From contig JAKVKU010000005.1 of the NCBI GenBank assembly GCA_022484695.1, positions 62,001-126,000 on the forward strand: 64,000 bases of DNA. The letters run 5' to 3'. The position numbers and the translations under genes were made by a program. This document shows positions 13,593 through 24,188 of the stretch, in pieces (position 1 is the stretch's first letter; every line of letters begins with the position of its first letter). Source of the DNA: Lactobacillus sp. (GTDB taxonomy: Bacteria; Bacillota; Bacilli; Lactobacillales; Lactobacillaceae). Under the pieces are notes generated by a model. The model saw only the letters and a program-made list of their open reading frames with translations, did no database searches and had not been told where the DNA came from.

Positions 13593-13826
13593 TTGAAGTT
13601 CATGGGACTACAGGCACTCTATACCGTTTTGAGTCATATGTTTTTTATCGTGCTGACCTTTTGGGGTATTCGCGCCCTGCGATTTGATCAGATCATTAAA
13701 AGGGAACACGTTCCCCAGGCTCAATTGATCCTGGCTTTTGTGGCCATTGCCATTGGCTATAATGTCAGTCAATTCTTTTTGAATCTGGTGGATCAAGCCC
13801 ATAGTTTCATTTATATTTTCAGTTAA
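13593..13826 (+). CDS. DUF1146 small membrane protein (YwzB-like)
   Basis: 77 residues with two membrane helices (about 8-28 and 47-68) joined by a short charged cytoplasmic loop (RFDQIIKREHVPQAQ). Length, helix spacing and position after atpC match DUF1146/YwzB. The function is unknown. The start is TTG, chosen because TGGAGG ends about 9 nt upstream; the next ATG (13602) would be 18 nt away. Confidence 0.75.
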   Translation: MKFMGLQALYTVLSHMFFIVLTFWGIRALRFDQIIKREHVPQAQLILAFVAIAIGYNVSQFFLNLVDQAHSFIYIFS

Positions 13827-13836
13827 CGAATTCCCG

Positions 13837-13853
13837 TCCCCTTTTAAAGGGGA
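13837..13853. repeat. Perfect inverted repeat upstream of mbl-like gene
   Basis: TCCCCTTT and AAAGGGGA arms surround a single central T. No T-run follows on the plus strand, so it is not a normal terminator. It precedes a TATAAT at 13860-13865, so an operator role for one of two tandem promoters is possible. Confidence 0.4.
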
Positions 13854-13910
13854 ATAGAGTATAATAAAAGCTTAGGGCTTATTGACCGCATTTTAAAGTG
13901 AGCGGGAATA

Positions 13911-13919
13911 TGCTATAAT
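13911..13919 (+). promoter_or_regulatory. Extended -10 promoter of the mbl-like gene
   Basis: TGCTATAAT is a perfect extended -10 (TGnTATAAT) about 43 nt before the start codon. The -35 region is weak, as expected for extended -10 promoters. A second TATAAT lies at 13860-13865. Confidence 0.65.
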
Positions 13920-13961
13920 CAACCAACGTGAACGTATTCGAACGACGAGAGGGGAACAAGC

Positions 13962-14954
13962 ATGGCTAAGGGTATCGGCATTGATTTAGGTACAGCAAAT
14001 GTTTTGATCAATGTTCAAGGAAAAGGTATCGTTTTAAACGAGCCGTCTGTGGTGGCCATCAATATGTCTGATGGCAAAGTATTGGCAGTCGGTTCTGATG
14101 CTTACCGTATGGTAGGCCGGACACCCGGTAATATTCGGGCAATTCGTCCGCTCAAAGACGGTGTAATTGCTGACTTTGATGTGACTGAAGAAATGTTATC
14201 TTATTTTATTAACAAATTAAACGTAAAAGGTATCTTATCAAAACCAGATATTTTGATTTGTGCACCTACAAATACAACATCTATTGAACAAAAAGCAATC
14301 ATTGAAGCCGCTGAAGCATCTGGTGGTCGCAATGTTTATTTGGAATTTGAACCTAAAGTTGCCGCTGTTGGGGCTGGGTTAGATATTTTCAAACCCCAAG
14401 GTAATATGGTTATTGATATTGGTGGTGGCACCAGTGATATTGCGGTCTTATCCATGGGTGAAGTAGTGACTAGCCAATCTTTGCGCTTAGCAGGGGATAA
14501 GATGGACCAAAATGTCTCTAATTACGTGAAGCAAAATCATGGCTTATTAATTGGGGATCACACTGCAGAAATGATTAAAAAGGAAATTGGCTCTGCCTTT
14601 GAACCTGATCCTGACGCTAAATTATCTGTCCGGGGTCGGGACATGGTTTCTGGCTTACCTAAGGAAGTTGAAGTCACTGCTGAAGAAGTTGAAGGGGCCT
14701 TGCATGATACACTGGAGGCGATTATTGCCGCTGCGAAGAGTGTCTTGGAACAAACACCCCCTGAATTGTCAGCGGACATCATCGATCATGGTATTATGAT
14801 TACCGGTGGTGGGGCGTTGTTAAAGGGGATCGACCGCTTGTTTGCCGAGAACTTACAAGTGCCAGTTTTGCTAGCTGACGAACCGTTAGATTCCGTGGCC
14901 TTAGGGACTGGCATCTTATTGACACATATGGCCAAGGTTAAAAAACCACGCTGA
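13962..14954 (+). CDS. mbl: MreB-family actin homologue (Mbl-like)
   Basis: 330-residue bacterial actin that polymerises under the membrane and guides lateral wall synthesis. Phosphate 1 motif [11 protein letters not shown] (6-16), phosphate 2 VIDIGGGTSDIAVLS, and adenosine motif [11 protein letters not shown] are intact. It is a paralogue of the MreB at 48.5 kb. It lacks linked mreC and mreD and is followed by envelope genes including rodA, which is why Mbl is preferred over MreB. AGAGGGGA lies before the ATG. Confidence 0.85.
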   Translation: MAKGIGIDLGTANVLINVQGKGIVLNEPSVVAINMSDGKVLAVGSDAYRMVGRTPGNIRAIRPLKDGVIADFDVTEEMLSYFINKLNVKGILSKPDILICAPTNTTSIEQKAIIEAAEASGGRNVYLEFEPKVAAVGAGLDIFKPQGNMVIDIGGGTSDIAVLSMGEVVTSQSLRLAGDKMDQNVSNYVKQNHGLLIGDHTAEMIKKEIGSAFEPDPDAKLSVRGRDMVSGLPKEVEVTAEEVEGALHDTLEAIIAAAKSVLEQTPPELSADIIDHGIMITGGGALLKGIDRLFAENLQVPVLLADEPLDSVALGTGILLTHMAKVKKPR

Positions 14955-14968
14955 TAGGATGTGATAAA

Positions 14969-15190
14969 ATGGCAGAAAAACGTTCCGGTCAACAGCATGT
15001 TTTAAATGAAGTGGATGAAGAACATAAGCAATATGTCCGTTGGGTCTTAAAGCGGATTTTATTGCTGGTTTTAGTGGCCTTTATCCTGTTGATCATCGGT
15101 GCCATGATTGGCTTTAAACTTGGCGGTGGCAATCCATTGCGGGTCTTTTTACCCAGCACTTGGCTGCATATTTTCAGTTTCTTCCGTTAG
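14969..15190 (+). CDS. EpuA-like small membrane protein
   Basis: 73 residues: charged cytoplasmic N-terminus, one membrane helix (about 26-48), then GGGNPLRVFLPSTWLHIFSFF, the hallmark of the EpuA family. Databases often call this family 'DNA-directed RNA polymerase subunit beta', but nothing here suggests a polymerase subunit. It lies 14 nt after mbl and directly before yidD, in the cell-envelope group. Confidence 0.75.
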   Translation: MAEKRSGQQHVLNEVDEEHKQYVRWVLKRILLLVLVAFILLIIGAMIGFKLGGGNPLRVFLPSTWLHIFSFFR

Positions 15191-15208
15191 ATGGGAGGTG
15201 GCATCAAA

Positions 15209-15499
15209 ATGAAACAAATTCTGATTTATTTGGTGCACTTTTATCAGCGCTTTATTTCACCCCTATTTCCGCCAAGCTGTCGTTATTACCCCACGTGTTC
15301 TAACTACATGCTAACGGCCTTAAAAAAGCATGGGGTCATTAAAGGCAGTATCATGGGGATCGCCCGCATTTTCCGGTGCAATCCTTTTGTCCACGGTGGT
15401 GTAGATCCAGTACCGGATTTCTTTACTTTGCGGCGCAACCCGCATCCTGAGAATTATGTGGATGAAATCATCGCCAACAAGTTTTACAAACATAATTAA
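15209..15499 (+). CDS. yidD: Membrane protein insertion efficiency factor YidD
   Basis: 96-residue amphipathic YidD. The conserved block [20 protein letters not shown], with both cysteines, is followed by [12 protein letters not shown] and [15 protein letters not shown]. The family assists YidC-dependent membrane insertion. The ATG at 15191 is rejected because the sequence after it (GGGAGGTGG) is the ribosome binding site for the ATG at 15209. Confidence 0.92.
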   Translation: MKQILIYLVHFYQRFISPLFPPSCRYYPTCSNYMLTALKKHGVIKGSIMGIARIFRCNPFVHGGVDPVPDFFTLRRNPHPENYVDEIIANKFYKHN

Positions 15500-15508
15500 G
15501 GAGATTTT

Positions 15509-15733
15509 ATGCGTAAGAAAGAACAAAATGTCAAAGTTTCTGTCAATGAAACCAAAATTGGTGATAAGGCTGGGTATGAAGTTGTGATTGGCACCCAAAC
15601 CATTGGGACGATCACTGAAGAAAGCGCCCAACGCTTTATCACGCAATTTCAGGATTTACCTGAAAAACATTTCAAAACTTTAGATGATGCCATTAACGAA
15701 TTGTTGATGACCTATAATTTATATCATAGATAG
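15509..15733 (+). CDS. DUF2969 protein
   Basis: 74-residue soluble protein, mixed charged strands and helices, with KIGDKAGYEVVIGTQTIGTI and a C-terminal helix DDAINELLMTYNLYHR. DUF2969 is found in Lactobacillales, usually directly before rodA as here. The function is unknown. AAGGAG lies about 8 nt upstream of the ATG. Confidence 0.75.
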   Translation: MRKKEQNVKVSVNETKIGDKAGYEVVIGTQTIGTITEESAQRFITQFQDLPEKHFKTLDDAINELLMTYNLYHR

Positions 15734-15753
15734 GCACAAGGAGTGTTGATACA

Positions 15754-16944
15754 ATGAGAGAAGACACTGATGGCTCATCTAGAATCGATTATGGTATTAT
15801 CTTAACGGTAATGCTGCTGTCGTTAATTGGGCTGGTATCTTTATATGTGGCGATCAGCCATGATTCATCTGCCGGCAGTCCCATGCGCCAAGTTGTGATT
15901 CAGGCACTATGGTATGCACTTGGGGCGATTGCGGTCATTATTATTATGCAGTTTGATACGGAACAGCTCTGGCGCGTGGCCCCTTATGCTTATGGTTTGG
16001 GACTATTCTTGTTGGTTGCGGTTTTGTTCCTGTATAGCCGCTCTTACTTCGCCCAAACTGGGGCTAAGAGTTGGTTTGCACTGGGGCCACTGACCTTTCA
16101 GCCCTCAGAAGTGATGAAGCCAGCATTTATTTTAATGCTGGCGCGAACCGTTAACCGACACAATAGCCAATATAACCAACACACCCCCAGATATGACTGG
16201 CTGTTGATTGGGAAAATGGTCTGTGTGTTATTGCCGGTGGCGGTGTTATTGAAACTGCAAAATGACTTTGGGACCATGTTGGTCTTCTTCGCGATTTTTG
16301 GCGGCGTGTTATTGGTTTCTGGGGTAACTTGGAAAATCTTGCTACCATTTATCTCAGCCTTTGTGGTGATCGGTGCAACTTTGATCACCTTGGTCCGCAC
16401 CACTTGGGGTCGGGCTTTGTTAGGTAAAGTCGGGTTCCATGCTTATCAATTCGATCGAATCGATAGTTGGCTGAATCCCTCGCAAAACACTACTAACCAA
16501 GGCTATCAATTATGGCAAAGTATGAAAGCCATTGGATCTGGCCAATTGGCTGGTAAGGGGTTTAACCACTCTACCGTTTATGTGCCCGTCCGCGAATCCG
16601 ATATGATTTTTTCCGTCATTGGGGAAAACTTTGGGTTTGTGGGTGGCTGTTTATTAGTTCTGTTGTATTTTCTATTGATCTATCAAATGATTCGGGTCAT
16701 CGTAGACACTAAAAATGAATTTTATGCCTATATTTCCACTGGGGTCATTATGATGATTTTATTCCACGTGTTTGAAAACATTGGCATGTGCATTGGCCTA
16801 TTGCCACTGACCGGGATTCCATTGCCATTTATTTCCCAAGGGGGTTCAGCCCTGTTGGGGAATATGATAGGGGTGGGCTTGATCATGTCAATGCGCTATC
16901 ACTCCAAGAGTTACATGTTTAGTACCAATGAAAACTTCAGATAG
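15754..16944 (+). CDS. rodA: Rod-shape peptidoglycan glycosyltransferase RodA
   Basis: SEDS-family polymerase, 396 residues and about ten membrane helices. It polymerises lipid II into glycan strands for the elongation machinery. SEDS motifs include the WFALGPLTFQPSEVMKPAF loop, the GKGF..STVYVPVRESDMIFSVIGENFGFVG region, and the C-terminal GIPLPFISQGGSALLGNMIGVGL signature. Being next to mbl rather than in the mraY-murG cluster supports RodA over FtsW. AAGGAGTG precedes the ATG. Confidence 0.92.
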   Translation: MREDTDGSSRIDYGIILTVMLLSLIGLVSLYVAISHDSSAGSPMRQVVIQALWYALGAIAVIIIMQFDTEQLWRVAPYAYGLGLFLLVAVLFLYSRSYFAQTGAKSWFALGPLTFQPSEVMKPAFILMLARTVNRHNSQYNQHTPRYDWLLIGKMVCVLLPVAVLLKLQNDFGTMLVFFAIFGGVLLVSGVTWKILLPFISAFVVIGATLITLVRTTWGRALLGKVGFHAYQFDRIDSWLNPSQNTTNQGYQLWQSMKAIGSGQLAGKGFNHSTVYVPVRESDMIFSVIGENFGFVGGCLLVLLYFLLIYQMIRVIVDTKNEFYAYISTGVIMMILFHVFENIGMCIGLLPLTGIPLPFISQGGSALLGNMIGVGLIMSMRYHSKSYMFSTNENFR

Positions 16945-16956
16945 AGGTGTTTGACT

Positions 16957-17262
16957 GTGGCCTTTAAAGAAACAAAATATTTTTGGCAAGCACAACTTGA
17001 ACCTAACAAAATTCGCTTAGGATTGACCCCAGAAGCCCAGGATGAACTGGGCCGCGTTAAGTTTGTGGAACTGCCAATGACTGGTGAATTGGCCCTGGGC
17101 GATACTTTGGTGGCTGTGGAAGCAGAAAAGGCTGTTTTAGACTTGCCCACACCAGTTGCCGGCAAAGTATTCGCCGTGCATACGGCAATTTCTGATGATC
17201 CTGAGCTCATGAATAGCCAAAATCATCAGGATAATTGGATTGCTGATGTGTTAGTAGACTAA
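16957..17262 (+). CDS. gcvH: GcvH-like lipoyl-carrier protein, stand-alone
   Basis: 101-residue biotinyl/lipoyl-type domain. The attachment lysine is Lys58 in VAVEAEKAVLDLPTPVAG, and the C-terminal MNSQNHQDNWIADV matches the GcvH end. It is about 25 residues shorter than a classical H protein. No glycine cleavage P, T or L gene is present, so it may act as a lipoate shuttle or have a different role, as proposed for stand-alone GcvH proteins of lactic acid bacteria. The GTG at 16957 (7 nt after AGAGGTG) is preferred to the TTG at 16951. Confidence 0.78.
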   Translation: MAFKETKYFWQAQLEPNKIRLGLTPEAQDELGRVKFVELPMTGELALGDTLVAVEAEKAVLDLPTPVAGKVFAVHTAISDDPELMNSQNHQDNWIADVLVD

Positions 17263-17267
17263 ATTAG

Positions 17268-17296
17268 TTGACAGTAAACGTAACATTGGCTATCAT
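17268..17296 (+). promoter_or_regulatory. Promoter of the metNIQ operon
   Basis: Consensus TTGACA (17268-17273), a 17-nt spacer, and TATCAT (17291-17296). Transcription would start near 17303 and run into the T-box leader. Confidence 0.8.
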
Positions 17297-17334
17297 CTTA
17301 GTTATGAGATTTTGAATACAAATACAATGAACAG

Positions 17335-17560
17335 ATGAGTAAGTTATGGATTTTTGCTTAGAGAGTTTCCGCTGGGTGCAAGGAAATCAAAAAGCCAAAC
17401 TGAAAATGGTCTGGGAGTATCAATGGGCGAGTTGAGATGAACTCATTGCGGTGCCGCCGTTATCGGAGAACTCCTAGAGTTCTTGAGGTTAGATTTGTAA
17501 GAATTTAACAAAACAAGGTGGTACCACGTGAAAACGTCCTTATACTGAGGGCGTTTTTTA
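17335..17560 (+). ncRNA. T-box leader, methionine type, upstream of metNIQ
   Basis: tRNA-sensing transcription attenuator. Visible parts are the Stem I AGAGAG element (near 17360), an apical hairpin with GGGTG, and a specifier region CTGAAAATGG in which ATG at 17406-17408 is the likely codon. The stem II/III region GGGCGAGTTGAGATGAACTC and the T-box core AAGGTGGTACCACG (17515-17528) follow. A terminator hairpin (AAAACGTCCT paired with AGGGCGTTTT, 17529-17560) ends it. The ATG specifier agrees with the methionine importer downstream: uncharged tRNA-Met would favour readthrough. Confidence 0.9.
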
Positions 17561-17591
17561 TTTTATTCTATTATGTTAAGGAAGTGATCAT

Positions 17592-18626
17592 TTGATTGAA
17601 TTTAAAGATGTTAGCAAGATTTATCATACCCGGCAGAATACCATTAATGCCGTTGATCACGTGTCCTTGAAGATTCAAGATAGCGAGATTTTTGGGATCG
17701 TGGGCTATTCTGGGGCCGGTAAGAGTACTTTAGTCCGTCTCATTAATAATCTGGAACGGCCAACGTCAGGTTCCGTTTACATTGATGATGTTGACATGAC
17801 AACGCTAAACGGCAAGGCCTTACGGACCATGCGGCAAAATATTGGCATGATCTTCCAACATTTTAACTTACTGTGGTCCCGCACTGTCCGTGACAATATT
17901 GAACTACCCCTAGAGTTGAAGGGGTTAAATAAAGGCCAGCGGCAGCAAAAAGCCGATGAGTTGATTGATTTAGTTGGCTTGAAGGGCAGAGAAACAGCCT
18001 ATCCTTCCGAACTGTCTGGGGGCCAAAAACAACGGGTAGGGATTGCCCGGGCGCTAGCCAATGATCCGAAGATCTTACTTTGTGATGAAGCCACCAGTGC
18101 CTTGGATCCGGCGACCACTGAAGAAGTATTAGAGTTATTGTTAAAAATCAACCAGCAGTTGCACATTACCATGGTGGTGATCACCCACGAAATGCACGTG
18201 GTCCGAAAAATCTGCCAAAACATGGCGGTGATGGACACGGGGAGAATCGTTGAGCAAGGGGCGGTCTTGGATATTTTCCGCCATCCCCAAGCTGATCTGA
18301 CCAAAGAGTTTGTTCAAGAGGAGGTCAATCCCGAAAAAGACGACACCAAGGTTATTGTCAGTCAGCTCTTGGCACAAGTCCCTGATGGCTTGATCTTGAA
18401 GTTGACCTTCCATGGGGAACAAGCCAAGTTACCAATTATTTCAGAAATGCTTAAACGATTCCCAGAAATAGAATTGAATATTATCGAAGGTAATATTCAT
18501 CAAACCCAAGGCGGGGCCTTGGGTAATCTATACTTGCAATTGGTTGGCAAGCAGGACCTATTAACGCAAGGTGTGGCCTTCTTGAACACCATGCGGGTGG
18601 ATACGGAGGTGATTCGTAATGCGTGA
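17592..18626 (+). CDS. metN: Methionine ABC transporter ATP-binding protein
   Basis: 344-residue ATPase of the MetNIQ importer. Walker A GYSGAGKST (about 38-46), signature LSGGQKQRVGIARAL, Walker B ILLCDEATSALD, and a C-terminal NIL/ACT-like domain (about 265-344) that senses methionine in E. coli MetN. The start is TTG after AAGGAAGTG. It overlaps metI by 8 nt. Controlled by the upstream Met T-box. Confidence 0.95.
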   Translation: MIEFKDVSKIYHTRQNTINAVDHVSLKIQDSEIFGIVGYSGAGKSTLVRLINNLERPTSGSVYIDDVDMTTLNGKALRTMRQNIGMIFQHFNLLWSRTVRDNIELPLELKGLNKGQRQQKADELIDLVGLKGRETAYPSELSGGQKQRVGIARALANDPKILLCDEATSALDPATTEEVLELLLKINQQLHITMVVITHEMHVVRKICQNMAVMDTGRIVEQGAVLDIFRHPQADLTKEFVQEEVNPEKDDTKVIVSQLLAQVPDGLILKLTFHGEQAKLPIISEMLKRFPEIELNIIEGNIHQTQGGALGNLYLQLVGKQDLLTQGVAFLNTMRVDTEVIRNA

Positions 18627-19317
18627 TCCCAATAGTTTTGCATCTTACTTTAATTTTTCCCAAGTTAATTGGAACAACCTTTGGAGCGCCACGGTGGAAA
18701 CGGTCTGGATGACCCTGTTATCTTTGGTGTTTGTGTTTATATTTGGTATCATTTTAGGCTTATTACTCTTTGAAACCACCGGTAAGCACACCGCAGGTTC
18801 AGTGATCCTCAATAAGCTGACGGCCATTTTTGTCAATATTTTCCGATCTATTCCATTCATTATTCTAATTGTGCTACTGATTCCCCTGACCAAGAAGATG
18901 ACAGGCACGATTATTGGACCTAGAGCGGCCATTCCATCCCTGATTATTTCCGCCGCCCCGTTTTATGCCCGGATGGTGGAAATTGGGTTTCATGAAATTG
19001 ATGCCGGCGTCATTGAAGCTGCCGAAGCCATGGGGGCCAGCCGCCTGCAAATCATGTGGAAGGTTTTGATCCCAGAAAGCTTACCAGCCATTGTCTCTGG
19101 GATTACCGTCACCGGGATTTCCTTAATTGGTTATACCGCCATGGCCGGGGTCATTGGGGCCGGTGGTTTAGGGAACTTAGCTTACCAAGATGGGTTTCAA
19201 GCCAATCAAAACGCGGTGACCTTGACCGCGACAGTGGTTATCTTGATCGTGGTATTTATTTTCCAAGCGATTGGTGATTTTGCCGTACGTAAAATTGATA
19301 AAAGGGCGATTGCCTAA
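18619..19317 (+). CDS. metI: Methionine ABC transporter permease
   Basis: 232-residue permease with about five membrane helices and the binding-protein-dependent transport signature EAAEAMGASRLQIMWKVLIPESLP, which docks on MetN. It overlaps the end of metN by 8 nt, giving coupled translation, and is followed by metQ 29 nt later. Confidence 0.94.
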   Translation: MRDPNSFASYFNFSQVNWNNLWSATVETVWMTLLSLVFVFIFGIILGLLLFETTGKHTAGSVILNKLTAIFVNIFRSIPFIILIVLLIPLTKKMTGTIIGPRAAIPSLIISAAPFYARMVEIGFHEIDAGVIEAAEAMGASRLQIMWKVLIPESLPAIVSGITVTGISLIGYTAMAGVIGAGGLGNLAYQDGFQANQNAVTLTATVVILIVVFIFQAIGDFAVRKIDKRAIA

Positions 19318-19346
19318 TTATAAATATTTTTTGGAGGTTATCTGTA

Positions 19347-20168
19347 ATGAAGAATTTCAAGAAGTCTATTGGCTTTACATTAGCTGCTTTGGGTGCAGCG
19401 GTGTTACTAGCAGTTGGGGGTCAAAAAGCCCAAGCCGCTACCACATTAACTGTTGGGGCTTCCCCAGTGCCCCATGCCCAAATTTTGGAACATGTGAAAC
19501 CCCAGCTTAAAAAAGAGGGGATCAACTTAGTCGTCAAAAAATTTACCGATTATGTCATGCCTAACCGGGCTTTGACGGCTAAAGAATTAGATGCCAACTA
19601 TTTCCAACACGTGCCCTTCTTAAATGATTACAACAAGAAGAATAACACCGACATCGTCAGTGCTGGCACGGTCCATATTGAACCAATTGGGATTTATTCT
19701 AAACAAGTCAAAAAATTATCCCAAGTTAAAACCGGTTCAACTGTCTTAGTAAGTAACAATAAACCAGATTACGGTCGGATTTTGACTATCTTAAAAGATG
19801 CTAAGTTGATCACCTTGAAAAAAGGCGTGAAAATCACTTCTGCTACCTTTAATGATATTGCCAAAAACCCTAAGAAGTTAAAATTCAAGTATTCTTATGA
19901 ACCTAAATTAATGCCTGAATTGCTTAAGAACAATGAAGGTACCTTAATTGCCATCAATGCCAACTATGCCGTTGGGGCTGATTTGAACCCAACTAAAGAT
20001 GCCATTGCTCTTGAAAAGAGCTCTTCACCTTATGCCAACATTATTGCTGTTCGGAAAGGTGATCAAAATAAACCAGCCATTAAGAAGTTAATGAAAGCCT
20101 TAACTTCTAAGAGTACCCAAAACTGGATCAAAGAAAAGTATAATGGCGCCGTTTTACCAGTTAAATAA
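19347..20168 (+). CDS. metQ: Methionine ABC transporter substrate-binding protein, no lipobox
   Basis: 273-residue NlpA/MetQ-family binding protein (GASPVPHAQILEHVKPQL, YFQHVPFLNDYN, SAGTVHIEPIGIYSKQ). A Lys-rich N-terminus and hydrophobic core (about 9-23) are followed by GGQKAQAATT, a signal-peptidase I type site. There is no cysteine anywhere in the protein, so the usual lipoprotein anchor is missing. It may stay attached through an uncleaved signal or be released. GGAGGT lies about 8 nt before the ATG. Confidence 0.92.
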   Translation: MKNFKKSIGFTLAALGAAVLLAVGGQKAQAATTLTVGASPVPHAQILEHVKPQLKKEGINLVVKKFTDYVMPNRALTAKELDANYFQHVPFLNDYNKKNNTDIVSAGTVHIEPIGIYSKQVKKLSQVKTGSTVLVSNNKPDYGRILTILKDAKLITLKKGVKITSATFNDIAKNPKKLKFKYSYEPKLMPELLKNNEGTLIAINANYAVGADLNPTKDAIALEKSSSPYANIIAVRKGDQNKPAIKKLMKALTSKSTQNWIKEKYNGAVLPVK

Positions 20169-20183
20169 GGTTTGACTTTCAGA

Positions 20184-20228
20184 AAACAGCTTGCGATTTC
20201 GTGAAGAAATCTGCAAACTGTTTTTTTG
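20184..20228 (+). terminator. Terminator of the metNIQ operon
   Basis: AAACAG-TTGC-ATTTC pairs imperfectly with GAAAT-GCAA-CTGTTT and runs into seven T residues. Confidence 0.85.
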
Positions 20229-20253
20229 GTATCCTAATTTTTCTTTAGAGTGC

Positions 20254-20289
20254 CAATAATCATTCTAAATTGATTGAAAATCGTTCTCA
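20254..20289. promoter_or_regulatory. Two tandem Fur/PerR-like operator candidates before sufC
   Basis: Two 15-nt sites resemble the 7-1-7 consensus TGATAATNATTATCA of the Fur family. The first is CAATAATCATTCTAA (20254-20268), 10 of 14 informative matches. The second is TGAAAATCGTTCTCA (20275-20289), 11 of 14. They are 21 bp apart, two helical turns. The second overlaps the -35 and spacer of the suf promoter, a position that suits repression. Based on motif matching by eye. Confidence 0.45.
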
Positions 20290-20302
20290 TTTAGCATAGA
20301 AT
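20274..20302 (+). promoter_or_regulatory. Promoter of the suf operon
   Basis: TTGAAA (20274-20279), 17-nt spacer, TAGAAT (20297-20302), about 48 nt before the sufC start. Confidence 0.7.
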
Positions 20303-20350
20303 GAAGTTATCATTTTGTTTTTAAATTACCTATTGGAGGTTTGCATAAAT

Positions 20351-21169
20351 ATGTCTACACTAGAAGTCAAAAATCTTCACGTCGCTATCGACACGCAAGA
20401 AGAAGGTCATCAAGAAATCCTAAAAGGCGTTAACTTAACAATGTCCACTGGTGAAATCCATGCCATCATGGGTCCTAACGGGACTGGTAAGTCAACTTTG
20501 TCCGAAACAATCATGGGCAATCCCACTTATCATGTGACTGATGGGGATATTTTATTAGATGGTAAAAGTATTTTAAACATGCCAGTTGATGAACGGGCCC
20601 GGGCCGGTTTATTTTTAGCAATGCAATATCCTGCTGAAATTGCTGGGGTCACCAATGCTGAATTCTTGCGGGCAGCTATCAATGCCCGGCGCGATGATGA
20701 CCATCAGATTTCAGTCATGGAATTCTTGAAATTCTTAGATAAAAATATGAAAATTTTAGATATGGATGAAGACATGGCTGAGCGTTATTTAAACCAAGGC
20801 TTCTCCGGTGGTGAAAAGAAACGTAACGAAATTTTACAATTAATGATGATTCAACCATCATTTGCAATTTTAGATGAAATTGATTCTGGCTTGGATATCG
20901 ATGCTATGAAAGTCGTTGCCAAAGGTGTGAATTCCATGCGTGGCGACAACTTTGGCGCGTTGATCATTACCCACTACCAACGCTTGTTAAACTACATCGT
21001 CCCAGATGTCGTTCATGTGATCATGGATGGCCGGGTTGTGAAGACTGGTGGCGCTGACTTAGCTCAAAAATTGGAAGACGAAGGTTACGCTGGGTTGCGT
21101 GATGAATTAGGCATCGATGTCCCATTGGTGGATGATCATCTTAGTACTAGTACGACAAAGGAGGGATAG
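20351..21169 (+). CDS. sufC: SUF iron-sulfur assembly ATPase SufC
   Basis: Soluble ABC-type ATPase of the SufBCD scaffold. Walker A GPNGTGKST, modified signature FSGGEKKRNEILQLM, Walker B FAILDEIDSGLD and the H-loop ITHYQRLL are all present. 272 residues from the ATG at 20351, which has GGAGGT 10 nt upstream. Reading from 20315 would add 12 residues that include the ribosome binding site. First gene of sufCDSUB, the Bacillus-type order. Confidence 0.96.
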   Translation: MSTLEVKNLHVAIDTQEEGHQEILKGVNLTMSTGEIHAIMGPNGTGKSTLSETIMGNPTYHVTDGDILLDGKSILNMPVDERARAGLFLAMQYPAEIAGVTNAEFLRAAINARRDDDHQISVMEFLKFLDKNMKILDMDEDMAERYLNQGFSGGEKKRNEILQLMMIQPSFAILDEIDSGLDIDAMKVVAKGVNSMRGDNFGALIITHYQRLLNYIVPDVVHVIMDGRVVKTGGADLAQKLEDEGYAGLRDELGIDVPLVDDHLSTSTTKEG

Positions 21170-21171
21170 CC

Positions 21172-24174
<3,003 letters not shown>

Positions 24175-24188
<14 letters not shown>

